A stretch of 64,000 nt of DNA from Fragilaria crotonensis (lineage: Eukaryota > Bacillariophyta > Fragilariophyceae > Fragilariales > Fragilariaceae). This document shows positions 1-12,296 of this stretch, piece by piece. Position 1 is the stretch's first letter, and each line of letters opens with the position of its first letter. The position numbers were made by a program, and so were the translations under genes. The DNA is taken from NCBI GenBank assembly GCA_022925895.1, contig JAKSYS010000059.1:1-64000 (forward strand), written 5' to 3'. The notes beneath the pieces are model-generated. The model was given only the letters and a program-made list of their open reading frames with translations, searched no databases and had not been told where the DNA came from.

Positions 1-157
1 CAAGGAACATGTGAACTGTACATTTCAGATTTAGAGCATCACCACCCCTGAAGCTATTTGTGCCCAATGGTCCAATCGGACCATTTCTGTCCAAAAAAGC
101 AGCAAAAATGCATACCACCGGTTAGGGCCCAATGTCCGCAATGTCCGCTAATGACCG

Positions 158-890
158 CTCGGGAGCTATTTGACATGGATACATCTGTGCAGGGTGCACA
201 GATTTATCCAAAATTGGGTAAATCTGGGACATCCGGAATTCCTTCTTGAACCTCACTTTACCGAGAGTTTTTTTGGGCTGTCAAATCGAGTCACGTGACA
301 CACGACCGCTTAATAAATAACGTCAATGGATACTGGCTGGCGTCATGAATGCAAGTGGGGGCTTGGCAGGCTCGGAGGTTATTTCTTCTCGTAAATAAGT
401 CCACGATTAGAAAGCTTCTCATGTATAAGTTGATGAGAAGATTTCTTCTCTTAAATAAGTTGATGAGAAGATTTCTTCTCGTAAATAAGTTCACGATTAG
501 ATACCTTCTCGTTTTTAAGTTAGACTTCTACGAGAAAGTGTATTGACAGGATGAAATCTTCTCTTAAATAAGTTCATAAGAAGATTTCTTCTTATGAATA
601 AGTTCATGAGAAGAATTCTTCTCGTAAATAAGTTCACGAGAAGATTTCTTCTCGTAAATAAGTTCACGATCAGATTTCTTCTCGTAAATAAGTTCGCCAC
701 GATGCCACGCTGGCTCGCACGCTAGCCAATACTCTTCCGACATCGCAATGAACATATTCAGTTTTGAATATTGATGAAATTTCAGTTTTAAATCTACGTA
801 TATCTGTGTCACGCACTAACATTATAAGAAGGAATTCCGGATGTCCCTGTGCACCCTGTACAGATGTATCCATGTCAAATAGCTCCCGAG
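158..890. repeat. Nested foldback inside the Harbinger-like element
   Basis: The arm at about 158-245 (beginning CTCGGGAGCTATTTGACATG and ending in the 'gacatccggaattccttctt' motif) is repeated in inverted orientation at about 828-890. The left arm has a short internal insertion of about 20 bp. The space between the arms contains the minisatellite. It may be an independent MITE inserted in the larger element. Confidence 0.65.
370..695. repeat. About 30-bp minisatellite
   Basis: About ten imperfect tandem copies of a roughly 30-bp unit built on 'agaagatttcttctcgtaaataagttcacg'. Short open frames through this stretch on both strands merely translate the repeat (repeated RRNLL / KFTIR-type peptides) and are not considered genes. 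Confidence 0.75.
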
Positions 891-1401
891 TAAACCAATA
901 GGATTATGTCACGAGTTCATTTTCAGTCACTGTTTCCATGAATGATATTTCAAAAGTACAAGTACAGTGTAGCCCATATCATACCACTGTACATCAGCAT
1001 ACTTTGTCATCAATCAATCATCTCGTTCCGGCGGTACTTGTACTTGTACTCGCTCCTTTGTTCCGGTTCAACTTCTCATCATGCAGGACGTAATCTTCGA
1101 CTCTGATGATGATGACGACATGTGCTGTGATTGTCAACAGAGACAGTCGCTGATGTAGGAATTGTGGAAGATACGATGACGACAACGTTCTTGGCAAATT
1201 TATGGCGCAAACAAAATTTGCGGCGCGCGCCAGTAATTGAATCATGGACCAAATGTGTGTGCTCACGGGTGGTATGATTTGCCTTCAAAGTGGCACCCTA
1301 TAGAAACCTAATTTTTATCCATCGGACAAAAATAGGTTTCTAAAGGGTGCTCGACCAATTTTGCGTGCGCAGATATAGCATCAGGGGTGGTGATGCTCTT
1401 A

Positions 1402-1740
1402 CGTCGGGCAGCGCCAAGTTGATGGTGCCTATGTTGTGAAGCGGAACAGTACTACGTACCATTCTGTACTTTTACATTTGGGTTTTGCCTAATTGAGCTA
1501 TGATCATTTAAATATAAATATATTATTAATACTAGTAGCTAGTAGTTCTTTCGCGTATAGTCAATATTCGTTCTACTCGCGTACCACCTTTTTTTACCAT
1601 TTCATTACTGGCACACCAAATGGACCTCATCTGTGTCCACAATATGGATAGAGGACCAATCTGCCAATTGCAGCGTCCAAAGCCAAACCGGAGGATCCTC
1701 AGAGGAGACACCACAAACTTGCTCAACCAGCATTGCTTCT
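1402..1740. other. AT-rich intergenic stretch
   Basis: Nothing supportable as a gene. It includes an AT-rich run near 1508-1535. Confidence 0.4.
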
Positions 1741-1743
1741 TGA

Positions 1744-3500
1744 TTGTTCCCATTTGCACAACTTGAGGCATCAGTAAGTCTAGGAACAATGTACGTCACT
1801 GACTTGAAGATTTCCTACGCACGCCTCATGAACACGCCAAGTCCCGCCCCCGGGTTCGACACCGACACACGTGCTTGCAGTAGCGTTAGAATTGGTGCTG
1901 CTATAATTATCTCCGCGTGCCCAATTCTGCTCGTGTGTTCTCCTCCACCATGTCACTTGTTTTCCAAATTTCCGAATTGTTTTACCAACTCTGGCAACGC
2001 CTTTGTCGCCGAAGATGCCGCGCTCGCCGATCCATCAGCAACCGACTTGGCTTTTGCAGCGTACCAGTGGTTTAAAACTGGCGACTGTCGTCTTGAGACG
2101 TTCAACCTGCTCGAAACCAGAGTTTGTTGCAAGAAATTTGACATATTCTGCAGAGATTGCTGGGTGGTTCTCAAAATTCACATCCATGTATGTTGCCATG
2201 ATGTCGTGGGTCCGGAAACAGGACCACAACACATGAGCACAAATAGAACTTGGGTCTTCTACTCTAATTGTGACCACCACTCCTTCCTACATACAAGTCT
2301 TAACAAATTCTGTCCAAAATCTTCATCACAAGGGACCATCCTTGTTCTGCTGTGAATTTTGATGCTACCACCAACTTGTCATGTATGGAATGCACAAAAG
2401 CAAGGATTTGGATCAGAAGCATGACCGTTAGGGGTTAGGAGCAACTGTCTTTTTGGGCCATGTCCGAGCACGTGTCCAATGTCCTGCAAAATGGACAAAT
2501 GCAGAAGATTCAGCTGCATCACAATATGATTGTGAATGCCTTCTCCCCCAGCTTTCCAAACTTTATGATCCGGCCGGAAGATTGTTAAGCTTGGACTTGT
2601 GCCAATCCGTTGCCATCGATACTTGTCCCGAGTGAAGCAACCGAGGCCTCTTGAAATACTAAGCCTTGATTGCGGCTGCTTCTGCTCCTGTTGCAATCGT
2701 CAATTTGACTCTTGACTCCATTCTTTTGAACTGTCGTCGGCTTCCACGTCGTCGGACCCGAACACTTGATCCAACATCAACAGTGGGTCCATGATTAACC
2801 CGTATTGTTTGCTTGGAAAGTTGCTCTTGATCCAGACCTGACAATCCAGCAGGATGGTCCTCCATCCCAAGTCAGCAACCTTCACTGACTTATCTTCTGC
2901 CACTGCCTAGGGAGCCCCGATATCGTCGTCGTTCAACTGCTTCAACTGGCGAGTGAATGAGTCAAACTTAAGTTCCATCTCCTTATCGCCGTGACCGTCC
3001 CGACGCTCCCCCCGGCAACATGGCTGGTCCGAAACATATCGGTAAGGTTGTCCATTTCATCTTTGCTGGTGCCCGAGGTCTTTGGTCTCTTGTCGCGACT
3101 CAAATTCCAAGAGGTGCTTAGTTCCGACTCCAACGACTTTTCATTGGTCGATGCTTCCTTCACCTTACCGGACATCGTCACGAAAGTACAGGTTATACTG
3201 GTACCGCAAGTAGGACTACAACTGCTATCAGTACAAACTCATCAGATGCAAAGGAGGGGGAAAGACCAATGTTGTTGCACGAATTGTTGCTGTTGCTGTG
3301 AGCTGCCACCAGCCACCGTCTGTCTGTGTCAACATCTTCTGGTACATGTAAGAGGCCCAGAAAATAGAGGGTTTCTTATGTCCCAACCTGCTTAACAATA
3401 AATCATCTCCGGCACTTGACCGAGATTGTACAGACAACCGAGATAGGTGCGTGTTGTCCCTACAAATTTTTTTGTGAACTTGTCCTTTGTGTTCACGATG
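1744..3500 (-). pseudogene. Decayed minus-strand coding-like sequence
   Basis: Several overlapping short minus-strand frames have protein-like composition, and the coding-like frame switches repeatedly. Examples are the frames around 3181-2942 (Ser/Lys/Glu-rich), 2903-2700 (contains VADLGWRTILLDCQVWIKS) and 2280-1953. This pattern suggests an old gene or transposon ORF broken by indels. No family was recognised. Similar minus-strand remnants continue at 6514-8938, on the far side of the retroelement relic, so the relic may have split one ancestral unit. That link is an inference. Confidence 0.3.
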
Positions 3501-3741
3501 GCATCACTTAAAGACCCGCCGCATCTTTTCTTTGCTTGTCAGGGGAATGGTTTTTGCATTCATGTTACGATATAGATTCATTCGGAACAACGGAGAATTT
3601 GATTTGACAGGAGCGCAAGAACCGTCGCTCCTACTTTGATGTGTCATATTGGTATTGTCTGCCCTTTCCCTCAAATTATAAAAATTCAAGATACAATGAT
3701 TGTTTTGCACATCGGATTTGGAATAATGTTATCTCAATAAA

Positions 3742-6255
3742 ATGGAGATGACGACGCTACTTGGGAGATATTCTCAGCAGCAAGGTCTATACGGAAATGA
3801 ACAAGGTTGATTGAGTAATGCAACACCCAAGACATGGGGCTTTTTGAAGCAGCAATTTGGGAACCTGATTGGCGATTCTTCCTTTTGTGCTGGATTGTCA
3901 TCGAGAGTTCGAGTTTACAGAGTGATTGAGAGTGGCCTCGTTGTGCTGAACATCAGTAAATCTCTGCCCACAGCTATTCGTCACGGTCCACTTGAACTCG
4001 GCGGTTTGGCCCTTTATGATCTCCGGACCGAAATCGGAATTGAGAACATCAAGTTTCTTCGTGATGCTATATTTGCCAATTCATCTGCTGGCAAGTTGAT
4101 ACTTTTAAATCTTCAGTATCATCAATTGGAGGCTGGGATAGCGGAACCGTTGCTTGAGCAACCAACAGTCCCCGTACCGTACCTGACTCCGTCGTGGCTC
4201 CTCTCCGTTCGGAAGTTTTTGGCAAAACACAATATGTCAATCACATTGACAGAGCAACCAACCATTCAGAAAACAAGTCATCTGGATCAATTCATCATGC
4301 AACCCGAACACTTGAAACGGTATAGCCTCATTCAACAAACGGATCTGAATCTTGTTCGAATATACTTGCAAGTCAATACTCTTGCAGACATGATAGACAC
4401 GTCCCAACCAAATAAGATATCGCTCTCCTATCTCGACGGCCACAGGCCTCCGCAATGGGTGGAGACTCTTCGGTGGCCTCGTCAGGCTCCACCATCTCCC
4501 TCGAAACGCAGACTATGGAAAAGGTTTATCGTGTCGTCATATTTACGGTACATACCATACTGGAAACAAACACCAATTTGTGTCACGCCTGATGTACCTC
4601 GATCCGTCTTCCTTGAAGTCTCTCCACCAAATCACAATCCAGAGATCGGTCGCTCGATGACGTTACAAGAATATTTGCAGACATTGCCTCGAACCCAACG
4701 TCGAATGGTTTCGGCTGTGGAGCAAGTTGCCACCGACGTCCAAGTTTGGAGGGCATTTCGTTCACGGGAGCGTTTACACATAGCCTCTGACGGAGGGCTT
4801 CATGAACAGCATGGCACGTTTGGATGGGTACTTGCCACTTCAAAACACATCCTATTTAAATGTGGCGGACCGGTTGACGGCCCATTTGACACCGTTAATT
4901 CAACTCGGAGCGAGTTATGTGGTTTCGCTTCTTCCCTCCTCCTAATAGCGTCAGTCGCTCGGAATTGGGGGTTACGGCACCGCTGCACTTTCAGATGGCT
5001 CACTGATAGTCGATCTGCTTTGGCTAAGGTATATAAAACGAATCGACGTGGTTGCAGTTCGAGTCGCCAAACTTTCGATTCTGATCTTCTCTCCATGATA
5101 CGAAGTCTATTGATCGAAATACGTCGAGTCGTCGCTTTTCGGTGGGTCAAAGGACATCAAGACTCTTTAAACTCTTATGACCAATTGCCAAGGGAAGCAC
5201 GCCTAAATATCGACGCAGATTATCTTGCTACTCGCTATCGTCTACGTGGGAAGTTGAAATCTACTCCCAAGGTCGACCATCACCCATCACAGCGGATATC
5301 AATCTCTATTTTGGGTACCAGGCTTACGGCTCAATATGATGAGTGCATTCGTTACCATATAAACGGATACCACATGAAGCAGTACATGCAAGAGCGCAAG
5401 CATTGGGATGATAATACATGGCGAATGATCGACTTTGGAAGTTTTGGACAGCATTTTAAACAATTGGCTCCGGCGCAGCAAACACGGCATATGAAGTTGG
5501 TCCATGACCAGTTACCTCTCGGCAAACGCCGGTACACGATTTCTCAGAGTCAAGACGAAGCCTTGAAGAAATGCCCGTGTTGTATGGTGGCTGACGAGGA
5601 TCCTCATCATCTCCTGCGATGTCAGTCAAATTCTTTCATGGCCCCTGGACTATTATCATTACGTCGTTTCAACACCGAGGGGTCTCATCCCTTTGGTCGA
5701 ATTCTCGCCGATGGTATACAGTACTGGATCAACACTGGCACATCAGATTATCGCATGGACTTATCGGATTATCCACTTCATATGAGGGATACCATTGCGC
5801 GAATCTTATTGGAGCAAGAACGGATCGGATGGGACAACGCATTGAAAGGTTTCTTAAGCACTTCCTGGATGGATCTCGCATCACTTCGGTATGAGGATAC
5901 ACGGGTGGATCGCACCGCTGGTGCAAAGTGTATCCGTCGAAGCCTTCAAGCCCTATACTCGTATACCACCGGCGTGTGGAAGACACGGAATGTTGCCCTT
6001 CACGACTCAGAGAATGTCCTCCATCGACGGTTACAGTCAACTATGTACGACACTATCGTATATTTGCATCAACATCCTGACCACCTGTGTTTTGATGATC
6101 GGTACTTGTGCGACATGTCTTTGGAAAAGCTACTTCGGAGTTCACCGTCTACCCAGCGACGATGGATAAAAAGGATGAAAGATTCAAGAGCGTTGCACAC
6201 GAGACTCGGTGAACGACAAACTTTGATCACCTCCTTTTTTAACATGGCAACATGA
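3742..6255 (+). pseudogene. 5'-truncated retroelement ORF with RNase H domain
   Basis: An open frame of about 814 codons runs from 3811 to 6255. It is preceded in frame by an ATG at 3742 and a TGA at 3808, and has no good ATG at its own 5' end. The N-terminal part contains a 'PLELGGLALYDL'-type segment like that following the reverse-transcriptase domain of non-LTR-like elements. An RNase H domain follows, with all four acidic positions: D in SDGG (about 4789), E in RSELCG (about 4912), D in TDSRSA (about 5003) and D in NIDADYLA (about 5215). A Cys/His cluster CPCC...HHLLRC lies at about 5571-5625. The reverse-transcriptase domain itself is missing. I read it as a truncated, probably dead copy; a domesticated RNase H gene is the less likely alternative. 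Confidence 0.65.
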
Positions 6256-6513
6256 TGGACGGTATGAATATTACGCTCACGTGATATGTGTGTTCTTTTT
6301 TTAACGTTTCCTCGCCGACACATGAGTCGGCCCGGTAAGGGTACACATCCGGGTCCGTATGGTCCTCGGGCGGTGATAACCCGATAATTAGGTTTTTGTT
6401 TTGTTTTGAGAGTGGCCTTGTTGTGAGGGCAGCTTTAAAAAAGATGAACTGCACCATGCATGTATTGTAAGAACAACGTACCAATCATAGACATCATTGT
6501 CAGATGCTGCCTG

Positions 6514-8938
6514 TTAGGAGTTAGGGGTTACTGGAGCTCCTTTGTCACATTTGAAAGCCCTTCCATGAAAACCAAGGGCAATTTCTTTTGAGAGCCGATT
6601 GATTGTTGATTCCCCTTTTAAAGCAGGCCACAATCTCTCTCGGCGTGTCTCAAAGGCTCCATTTATGTTAAGTCCTCGTAGTATAAGCTCATTTGTTATG
6701 AGTCCTGAAAAGGATTGTCGTTGTGTTGAGTTTGTAGGACAGTAATGAATCAAAAGAGGATCATGCCTTGAACCTTCAGAGGGGATGTCGAGTTCAATAT
6801 CAAAACAAGTCATCATCGACTCAGCTTGGACTTCCTCAAGGGCCCCTCCCATTGTTGATAGGAAATCCTGCACCTCCGCCTTCATAGTCAAAACTCTTTC
6901 TCGTGTTGCCATTGGCTTATGGAAACACATCCAGTCGGGATCTTTGGAGTGCTGAAAGCACCATCGGGCACACACACTATTGTTTGGAGTGTCCACGCTG
7001 TTTGATTCTGTCGCACATCCTGTGCAGGGTAGTGTGTGAACCTTTGCCGCACCCCCCTTGCAAAGGCCCTTCTACTGAGCGGATAGGCTGCAAATAGTCA
7101 TCCACAAGAATGGACAGAAACCCGCCATCTCATCAGGTATTGTTGTTGCATCGGAAAGATCATCCAGAAATTTGAAGAGAGGGCAGAACTGAGTAAATGT
7201 CTCCTTTGTCTCCCAACCCATCATTATCTTCAACAAAAGGCACGAATTCCGAGACTGAACACACATGGTTGCAGGATTGTCTAGAAGTGGTCGCTTGGTT
7301 AGAGGACACTGAGTTGCAAGGTCCGTCTTAATTCCACCCGCAACTATGGAAAGATTTTTGGGGAGGAATGCTCCATCAATTGAGGAGGCAACAGACAAAC
7401 CCTTGTCTTCCCAATTTCGTCCAAGTAGAATGCTTTTGTTATGCAAACCATTACCTTTGCATAGTCAAATTCAATGTACTTGCCTTTTGTCCTTTGTTTC
7501 AATTGAAATGGACAAAGCTGAGTTGCAAACCATTCAACAGTACTTGCCATTTGCTTTATCTCCAACTTGGATGGAATGATGGACCCTCAAAATCTCTTGA
7601 CACCACATGTTTCAACTCGATGTTTATTTTGATCTCTATGTACGACAGGGTTCCTCCCGCCAAATCCATCTCTTGTAAGATGTTGCATGCTGGGGTAAAC
7701 ACAGTATCTCAAAAATACTTTCTGACAAGGTTTAATAAGTGAGTGTGAAACACTTCATGATTCCACAGTGCTTTGGCTATAATGGCACTAGTACGAGGAG
7801 CATTGCAGTGTCAATTGTGTCATACTGTGACACTGTTGATCGCTTCCAACAATTCATCTTGATTGGCCCCATTCTCACCGTGGCCGATGGTGCTCTTCTT
7901 CTTTACTTCGTCCTGTATTTTAGCAATCTCTTGTGTGAGCTTTCCATCTTCTGAGGACATGTATCTTGCCCTTGAGTTCCCAAATAGAAATACAATCTTT
8001 GTTTTTGTCTTGAAGTTGACAATTCCTTGGTATTGCTGGTCTCAAAGTAAGCAATTGTTGGGGAGACAATGCTTGTTCTCACAACTGCTGGTCCTGTTGG
8101 TTGCTTGTCGACACCATTGCAACTCCTGCTGTTGTAAATCATCGCATCCAAATCTGCATCACCCTGGTATTCCTCAAGATCATCGGCTTCATCAAGAGGA
8201 GTACTAGTATCATTGTAATTGTCTGCTCCTAATCCTACTTGTTCTTCTTGTCCAACATCCATTCTTGTCATGCTGGGGCTTGAACTACAACTGCTGCTGT
8301 CTGAATCTTGATTGGTCATGTCCAAACCCGTCACTTGCATTGCAAGTCCTCGCTAGCAGAAGTCTTTGCAAAGCGTTGTCGGATGGGAAAAAGACTCATG
8401 GTGTGCCGTGCATGTGAATCGCGCTGATACCCGCAAAACGTTTCTTGACCGATCCGGAGGGAGCGAATCCCAATAATCACATGCGTGGCAAAAGGAGAAC
8501 CCATTGCATTGAAATGAAAAATGTCAAGCAATTCCATAGTCAGAGCATGTCGGTGTTCTTCCCTCTGAACAATCACTCGGTTTTCCTTGGTGGAGTAACT
8601 CCTTCTCAATTCAGAGCATTGGGCGGAGTTGCCAGGTCTTCCTCTTGTTGAATTTGAGCCGCTCTTCTTGTGTTTCTTGTTCTTGGCGGTGTACTTGTGC
8701 TTCTGTCATCATCAACTCATTCTGAAGTACTATTGATCAACTTCATTCTCTGACGCTTTCGCATCGTTTCCATTCTTGCAGCACGTCCGTAGGATGCATC
8801 TGTGTACGAGACATCATTCCCTGAACGGGTTTTGACCATTCTGTCACAAGTAAGCAAGCAGAAGAGGAAATGAAGTGCTTTGCTACTATGCAAGGGAAGA
8901 AGGATGTTAAACAAGAAGGAGAGTGTGAGACTTCGCAT
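6514..8938 (-). pseudogene. Decayed minus-strand coding-like sequence, second part
   Basis: Minus-strand frames at 8938-8717 (contains MVKTRSGNDVSY), 8340-7903 (acidic, Ser-rich), 7565-7344, 7446-7072 and 6996-6514 (160 codons, the longest) look protein-like but are in different frames and separated by stops. Introns could explain some breaks, but no clean chain of GT-AG junctions was found. The product is not recognised. It is most easily explained as a degenerate transposon-type gene continuous with 1744-3500. Confidence 0.3.
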
Positions 8939-8939
8939 T

Positions 8940-10440
8940 TCGCAGTTCCTCTGGAGTACTCGGAGTTCCCGAATTTGGATCTTTCCAAATGACCCACACG
9001 TAGGAATTTACGCAAAATATCTCTAAAACCCGGATATATAATTTTTTAATGATGACCGAGAGACTCAGACCGCAAATCTACTTTTGCACGCAGCCGAGTT
9101 CCGCGTTAGAGTTTGCGTGAACAAAGCCTTTAACACCGTATTGGAAGCTCCCAATTTGCAAGAAGCTCTAACGCATAACTCAGCTGGGTGCAAACAAACT
9201 AGAGCGCTTCACAATTACTTAGGACAATGGTTTACTTAGAGGTGTTCGCAACTGTTACGGTACGCACACCTTGGGTCATTCATCCTCTGGTCGCTATTGC
9301 CCTTCTCCACCGCAACAGACAACGATGCACGTCACTTCGTTCCTTGAAAAGCTGTCTTTACGTCCTCATGGGAACGGAAAGTACAATTGCATTTCTTCAT
9401 GCAACAAATAGAACAATCGGAACCAGTCACACGAACAACAGGATAAATCTTTTCACTAACAGCATTTGGTGTCTTACCTTGCTTCCCGCTTCTACCAGCC
9501 CCCATAGTACGAACCGCCCGGGGCGGTGAGGGTGGGCGAGCAGCCCGCGCAGAGCCCTCAACCACAACAAAGGAAACACGCTGGCATCATCATCCACTAG
9601 GGAATCAAGAACAGAGTCAACATTGGACACTAAGGAATCAAGGACAGAGTCAACATTGGACATAATGACAGAAGAAGGAGAAAGAAAAAGGAAAAAGAGA
9701 CTGCTTGGTGGCTTCGCTGGCGATAGGCCTTGGATGTACGGTCCAAAGATAAAGGCTAGAGCCAAAAAGAGTGGACGAAGGTTTGTCCCGCTGAATCCTT
9801 GCATGCTCTGATAGTTGAATACAAAGAAGTAAGAGGTAATGACTTTGATCTCATGACCTGAGTATGGGGTTAACAGCCTTTAAGTAGCCAACTAGTGACT
9901 CAGTAGGTTTGTCCTTCACACAGAAAGAACATCTTCCTTGTTCTCAACCAACACTCTGCCGTTACTCGTACGTGGTTAAACGGTGTCCGCGGGATACCGA
10001 TGGTCTTTTAAACGCGATGATGGCACCAGTGCGTTAGAAACTGAAATGAGAGAGGCAGTCGAATCATATACAGTAGAAGCTACTGGTGTAGTGTCTCCTG
10101 TGCGACAGTATCCAACTTGACCTGTAGGTACGCGGAGGCGGGACTCTGAATCGCCCCGCTAGTTCCGTAGCATGGCAGAGGTGTGAGGTAACTGTGAAAG
10201 GTTGTGGACGTGAGTTGGTGGAGGTAACGATCCTTACTAGGTATCCTTGTTCCCTCGGTACACGAGTTTCTCCAGTTGGAGTTGCTCGGAGTGGGCAGGT
10301 GGGGTAGTTAAAAACTAGACTGCTAGTCTTGTGCAAAGCGCCTCTTGCTGGTGACCATCGCAATGGCGGAGACCAGCTTATTGTGTGCTTTGCCTGTTTC
10401 GTCCGAATGCGGTGCCATTGCGCCGCTTTCCGAACAAACA
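8940..10440. other. Intergenic or degenerate stretch
   Basis: No convincing gene. A 33-bp direct duplication (ggaatcaagaacagagtcaacattggacac-type unit) lies at about 9600-9662. A short minus-strand frame at 9565-9332 ends in a Cys-rich segment (CSICCMKKCNCTF) that may be a relic of a transposase C-terminus. This cannot be confirmed by eye. Confidence 0.3.
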
Positions 10441-10822
10441 ATGTGAGGATCCGATTAGGTTTCACCAATTTGACGTCAGCACCCACGTCACAGTAATAAT
10501 CTACAGTGAGACCTCCTGTAGAAGAATTTTGAAGACATCGGAAATTTGAATGGCTGACAAAACACGGAATCTTTGTTGTTGACTTCTATCGGTGCTTTTC
10601 CTAATGCGCATGCCAAGCCTTTGTCATGTCAGATAGATAACTGCTACTCTTCTCCTCCTATCAGTAATTCATGTGTCCGTTTGAATCCTCATGTGTTCCC
10701 TTTGAATCACTCAGTACTACACTGTACTGCAACAGTACTACCGTACTCAAAGGACTATTTGGTGCGAATTTGATCTTCAAATAGCCTCAAATGAACAAGT
10801 AACAGTGCGACAGTATGATGGG

Positions 10823-12222
10823 GACTATTTGAAGATCGAATTTTGATCACCAAATACCAAATAGTTGCCATTGTACTGTACTAGTGTTACTGTACTGTGA
10901 CGACTATTTGAAGATCGAATTTCGATCACCAAATAGTCGCCATTGTACTGTACTGGGATACTACTGTGACGACTATTTGAAGATCAATTTTGATCACCAA
11001 ATAGTCGCCATTGTACTGTACTAGTGTTACCAGACTGTGATGACTATTTGAAGATCAATTTCATCACCAAATAGTCGCCATTGTACTGTACTGGTGATAT
11101 TGTACTGTGACGACTATTTGAAGATCGAATTTGATCACCAAATAGTCGCCATTGTACTGTACTAGTGTTACTCGTATTGTGACGACTATTTGAAGATCAA
11201 TTTGATCACCAAATAGTCGCCATTGTACTGTACTGGTGATACTCGTACTGTGACGACTATTTGAAGATCGATTTGATCACCAAATAGTTGCCATTGTACT
11301 GTACTAGTGTTACTCGTACTGTGACAACTATTTGAAGATCAATTTCGATCACCAAATAGTCGCCATTGTACTGTACTGGTGATACTCGACTGACGACTAT
11401 TTGAAGATCGATTTCGATCACCAAATAGTCGCCATTGTACTGTACTAGTGTTACTCGTACTGACGACTATTTGAAGATCGAATTTCGATCACCAAATAGT
11501 CGCCATTGTACTGTACTGGTGATACTCGTACTGTGACGACTATTTGAAGATCAATTTTGATCACCAAATAGTCGCCATTGTACTGTACTAGTGTTATCAG
11601 TACTGTGACGACTATTTGAAGATCGAATTTCGATCACCAAATAGTCGCCATTGTACTGTACTGGTGATACTCGTACTGTGACGACTATTTGAAGATCGAA
11701 TTTCGATCACCAAATAGTCGCCATTGTACTGTACTAGTGTTACTCAGACTGTGACGACTATTTGAAGATCAATTTCGATCACCAAATAGTCGCCATTGTA
11801 CTGTACTGGTGATACTCGTACTGTGACGACTATTTGAAGATCGATTTCGATCACCAAATAGTCGCCATTGTACTGTACTGGTGTTACTCGTACTGACGAC
11901 TATTTGAAGATCGATTTCGATCACCAAATAGTCGCCATTGTCTGTACTGGTGTACTCGTACTGTGATGACTATTTGAAGATCAATTTCGATCACCAAATA
12001 GTTGCCATTGTACTGTACTAGTGTTACTCGTACTGTGACGACTATTTGAAGATCGAATTTCGATCACCAAATAGTCGCCATTGTACGGTACTGGTGGTAC
12101 TCGTACTGTGATGACTATTTGAAGATCGAATTTCGATCACCAAATAGTTGCCATTGTACTGTACTAGTGTTACTCGTACTGTGACGACTATTTGAAGATT
12201 GAATTTCGATCACCAAATAGTC
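10823..12222. repeat. 72-bp hairpin satellite array, about 20 copies
   Basis: About 20 head-to-tail units spaced 69-79 bp, mostly 70-73. Each has the arms GACTATTTG...CAAATAGTC around an inner near-palindrome GATCGAATTTCGATC, followed by a 'cgccattgtactgtactagtgttactcgtactgtga' spacer. The spacer alternates between 'actagtgtta' and 'actggtgata' in many neighbouring units, giving a dimer of about 143 bp. Each unit can fold into a stem-loop. No gene lies inside. Confidence 0.9.
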
Positions 12223-12296
12223 CCCATCCTACTCATGATGTCGAACAAGAACGAAAGTCTAAGTCAACATTGTTATTAATTCTAAATGTACTACTT

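Larger units (their letters stand above)
34..1398. mobile_element. Non-autonomous PIF/Harbinger-like element
   Basis: Terminal inverted repeats of 18 bp (GAGCATCACCACCCCTGA at 34-51 and its complement at 1381-1398) are flanked by the 3-bp direct duplication TTA at 31-33 and 1399-1401, the target-site signature of PIF/Harbinger elements. Subterminal motifs match the complete Harbinger at 60469-63907: the stretch near 108-131 resembles 60533-60553, and the 'aaaataggtttctaaag' motif near 1327-1344 is also found near 63838-63855. No transposase is present. The interior holds a second inverted pair (158-245 with 828-890) and a 30-bp tandem repeat, so it looks like an element with another foldback nested inside. 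It probably depends on a transposase supplied in trans. Confidence 0.8.

Noticed and set aside
10064-10486. 140-codon minus-strand frame
   Set aside because: It crosses one inverted-repeat arm, has no recognisable domain and has a basic, Thr/Pro/Arg-rich composition typical of chance frames.
10823-12222. CRISPR-like array
   Set aside because: Units are tandem with similar spacers rather than unique ones, and the setting is eukaryotic; it is a satellite.
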